Made by a program: the position numbers and the translations under genes. From Struthidea cinerea (taxonomy: Eukaryota > Chordata > Aves > Passeriformes > Corcoracidae), in assembly GCA_013397865.1 (NCBI GenBank), contig VZTI01005197.1:2150533-2214532 (forward strand): DNA of 64,000 bases. The letters run 5' to 3'. Below, piece after piece: positions 62,321-64,000 of the stretch. Below the pieces are notes generated by a model. The model saw only the letters and a list, made by a program, of their open reading frames with translations, was not told where the DNA came from and did no database searches. The number at the start of each line of letters is the position of its first letter. Positions within the stretch are counted from its first letter, which is position 1.

Positions 62321-64000
62321 TTCCAACTTAATGCTTACAGAAAGGATAGCAGCTGAAAACCATTCTCTCTCTTCTCAGACTAAATACACCAACACGATTT
62401 ATATTTGCTGAGCACTTGCTTGACACTATTCTCTAATCTATATTAAAAAAACCACTGATAGCTACTCATTTGCTGTGGCAGCGAGCAATAAGAAAAAAAT
62501 GACTTCCTGCTTACTAGGAGGTCCTAATCAAACCAGGAACTGAGAAGGATTTAATAATTTTAAACTTTTGTACACATATGAAATCAACTTTTGTAAGAGA
62601 TACCAGGGCAAAATCCAATGGATATCCTGCAGAAACCTACAGAAGCTGCACTATCCCTTCCCAATAGATGATTTTCATCTAAAATAACCACCTAGACTTA
62701 CCTAATCTTTTGCCAGTGTTTCAGTTATTCCACTGCTCAGCTGCCATTTCAGCAGGAGGTAAAATGTGTAAAAAAAAAAAAGGAAATTTCAAAGTGACCT
62801 TCCCTAACATTCCTCAACAGCCTCTAGTGACTTTGTCAAATAAAAAAGTGTCTGATGTCTATTCACAGCTACTGGGCAATATGTATGAAAACTATTTTTG
62901 TTGTCATATTTATTCCTGGTTAAATGAAAAAATTATTCATTAAACCAGGAGTAAAACCTCTGAGATTTTTTTTCTCATTTCCCAGACTGTCTGGGGAAAA
63001 CATGCTGCAGTAAACAATCATGCCCTATTTTATTCCCGCTTAAATGAATTATCATAATAATAATTACTAACAAAAACATCTGCTTTCTGCTCAGCACAGA
63101 CGGCAAATTCTTTGACACATTGCTTGCATTTCCCCTTCTTCTTAGTCTCCAGGCTGAGGGTCTCAGGCTTTTTTTAGACCAGTATACATGCCAACCACAC
63201 AGCATGCCTGATGGTACAGATTTATGGAGAGACTCCTGATGACTATGAAATGCTTCCTCTGTTTTTTCTGCCTCCGGAAAACTATGCCTTTTTAATAATA
63301 TCTTCTCTTTAGAGCATTTCCCTGCTTTTTATACAGATGACATTTGCATGTAAACAAGTTCTTGCTGTTTTTCTTCACTAGTAAACAACAGCCAGGAAAA
63401 GTAATGCTCCCTTTGATATCATATTGGCCTGTTACTGTAGAATGATCCTAATGTCACTATTTAAGATTTTGTATTAGAAAATGGGGCTATCCAACAGAAG
63501 CAATTTAACTTTGAATTTAATCAATACTTCTACTATACAGAGAGGTCTTATTTTTGTGGAAAAGGGAAAAATTCAACGAATTTATCAATGTTAGACTTTG
63601 AACAGTACTAATATTAAGTACATTAACAGTACCAGCTCTTGCATTTCCATAATGCCTTTTATCAGAGGTTCTGCAGTCGTGGCTCCTTGAGTTGCTCTAC
63701 CTTCACTACAACACTGAAATGGAAAGGAGAGATCAAACTCAACAGCAGCCATAGTCCAAGCGGCACAGAAGCGTGAAATAGTAGGGGATGGGGAGAGGAC
63801 CACATGAAGAGAAATACTACCTGCTGTCATGATCTCTGCACACTTTTTCTCAAGGTACAAGGGAATGTAAGGCCCCCGAGAGTCTCACTGGGTTTTAAGG
63901 GGTGATACGCATGAAGAAGCCTAGACAGGGCCCAAAAAAGGTTAAGAAACCATCAGACAAGAAAGAATTTAACATATCACCTAGGAGCCATGAGATTTAA
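62321..64000. other. intergenic, no gene seen
   Basis: AT-rich sequence with short open frames only. An ATCATAATAATAATTACTAAC stretch near 63050 is either a small AAT-type repeat or a homeodomain cluster. No gene, RNA or transposon can be supported up to the window end. Confidence 0.7.

Noticed and set aside
1..64000. CRISPR arrays, operons, phage or plasmid systems
   Set aside because: The window is a vertebrate chromosome with spliced exons and CR1 elements; no regularly spaced direct repeats or prokaryotic gene clusters are present.
1..64000. tRNA, rRNA or hairpin microRNA genes
   Set aside because: I saw no A-box/B-box pair, no rRNA segment and no long hairpin that I could support by eye; a tRNAscan-SE and Infernal run would settle this.

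Overview
The window looks like a piece of a vertebrate chromosome, most likely from a bird. The only protein-coding gene I can support is the 3' end of FBXW7 on the + strand, in four spliced exons with GT-AG introns. The bird assignment rests on CR1 retroposon copies with the typical 3' tail built on the unit ATTCTATG, on low overall repeat content and on compact introns. Turtles and crocodilians also carry CR1, so the class is an inference, and I cannot name a species.

Layout. Bases 1-1961 are intron. Four coding exons (1962-2143, 3205-3430, 7479-7689, 8732-9000) encode the last 295 residues of FBXW7. This equals residues 413-707 of the 707-residue human alpha form, most of the WD40 propeller, with the phosphate-binding arginines 441, 465, 479 and 505 intact. 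The F-box exons lie upstream of the window. A 3'UTR of about 1.77 kb follows (9001 to about 10770). It carries seed matches for miR-223 (three), miR-27 (two), miR-25/92 (two), miR-182 (two, closely spaced) and miR-101 (one), a small CR1 fragment, and two to three possible polyadenylation signals.

From about 10.77 kb to the end (53 kb) I find no gene. This fits the gene desert known downstream of FBXW7 in amniotes. It holds two clear CR1 copies (21665-21995 on -, 41812-42184 on +), several much older CR1/L3-clade LINE remnants (one still shows a reverse-transcriptase motif, VDFSKAF), simple repeats, pyrimidine-rich blocks, and two AT-rich, motif-dense stretches (about 54540-55018 and 61810-62320) that look like conserved non-coding enhancer elements. 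Three canonical G-quadruplex motifs and one perfect 20-bp palindrome are also present.

How it fits together: FBXW7 is the substrate receptor of an SCF ubiquitin ligase, and its dose is tightly controlled. The dense microRNA sites, the possible short 3'UTR form and the candidate distal enhancers are all plausible parts of that control. I found no new protein system. The most interesting signals are regulatory: a miR-25/92 site that shares bases with the distal polyadenylation signal, a proximal signal that would remove most microRNA sites, and the two candidate conserved elements.
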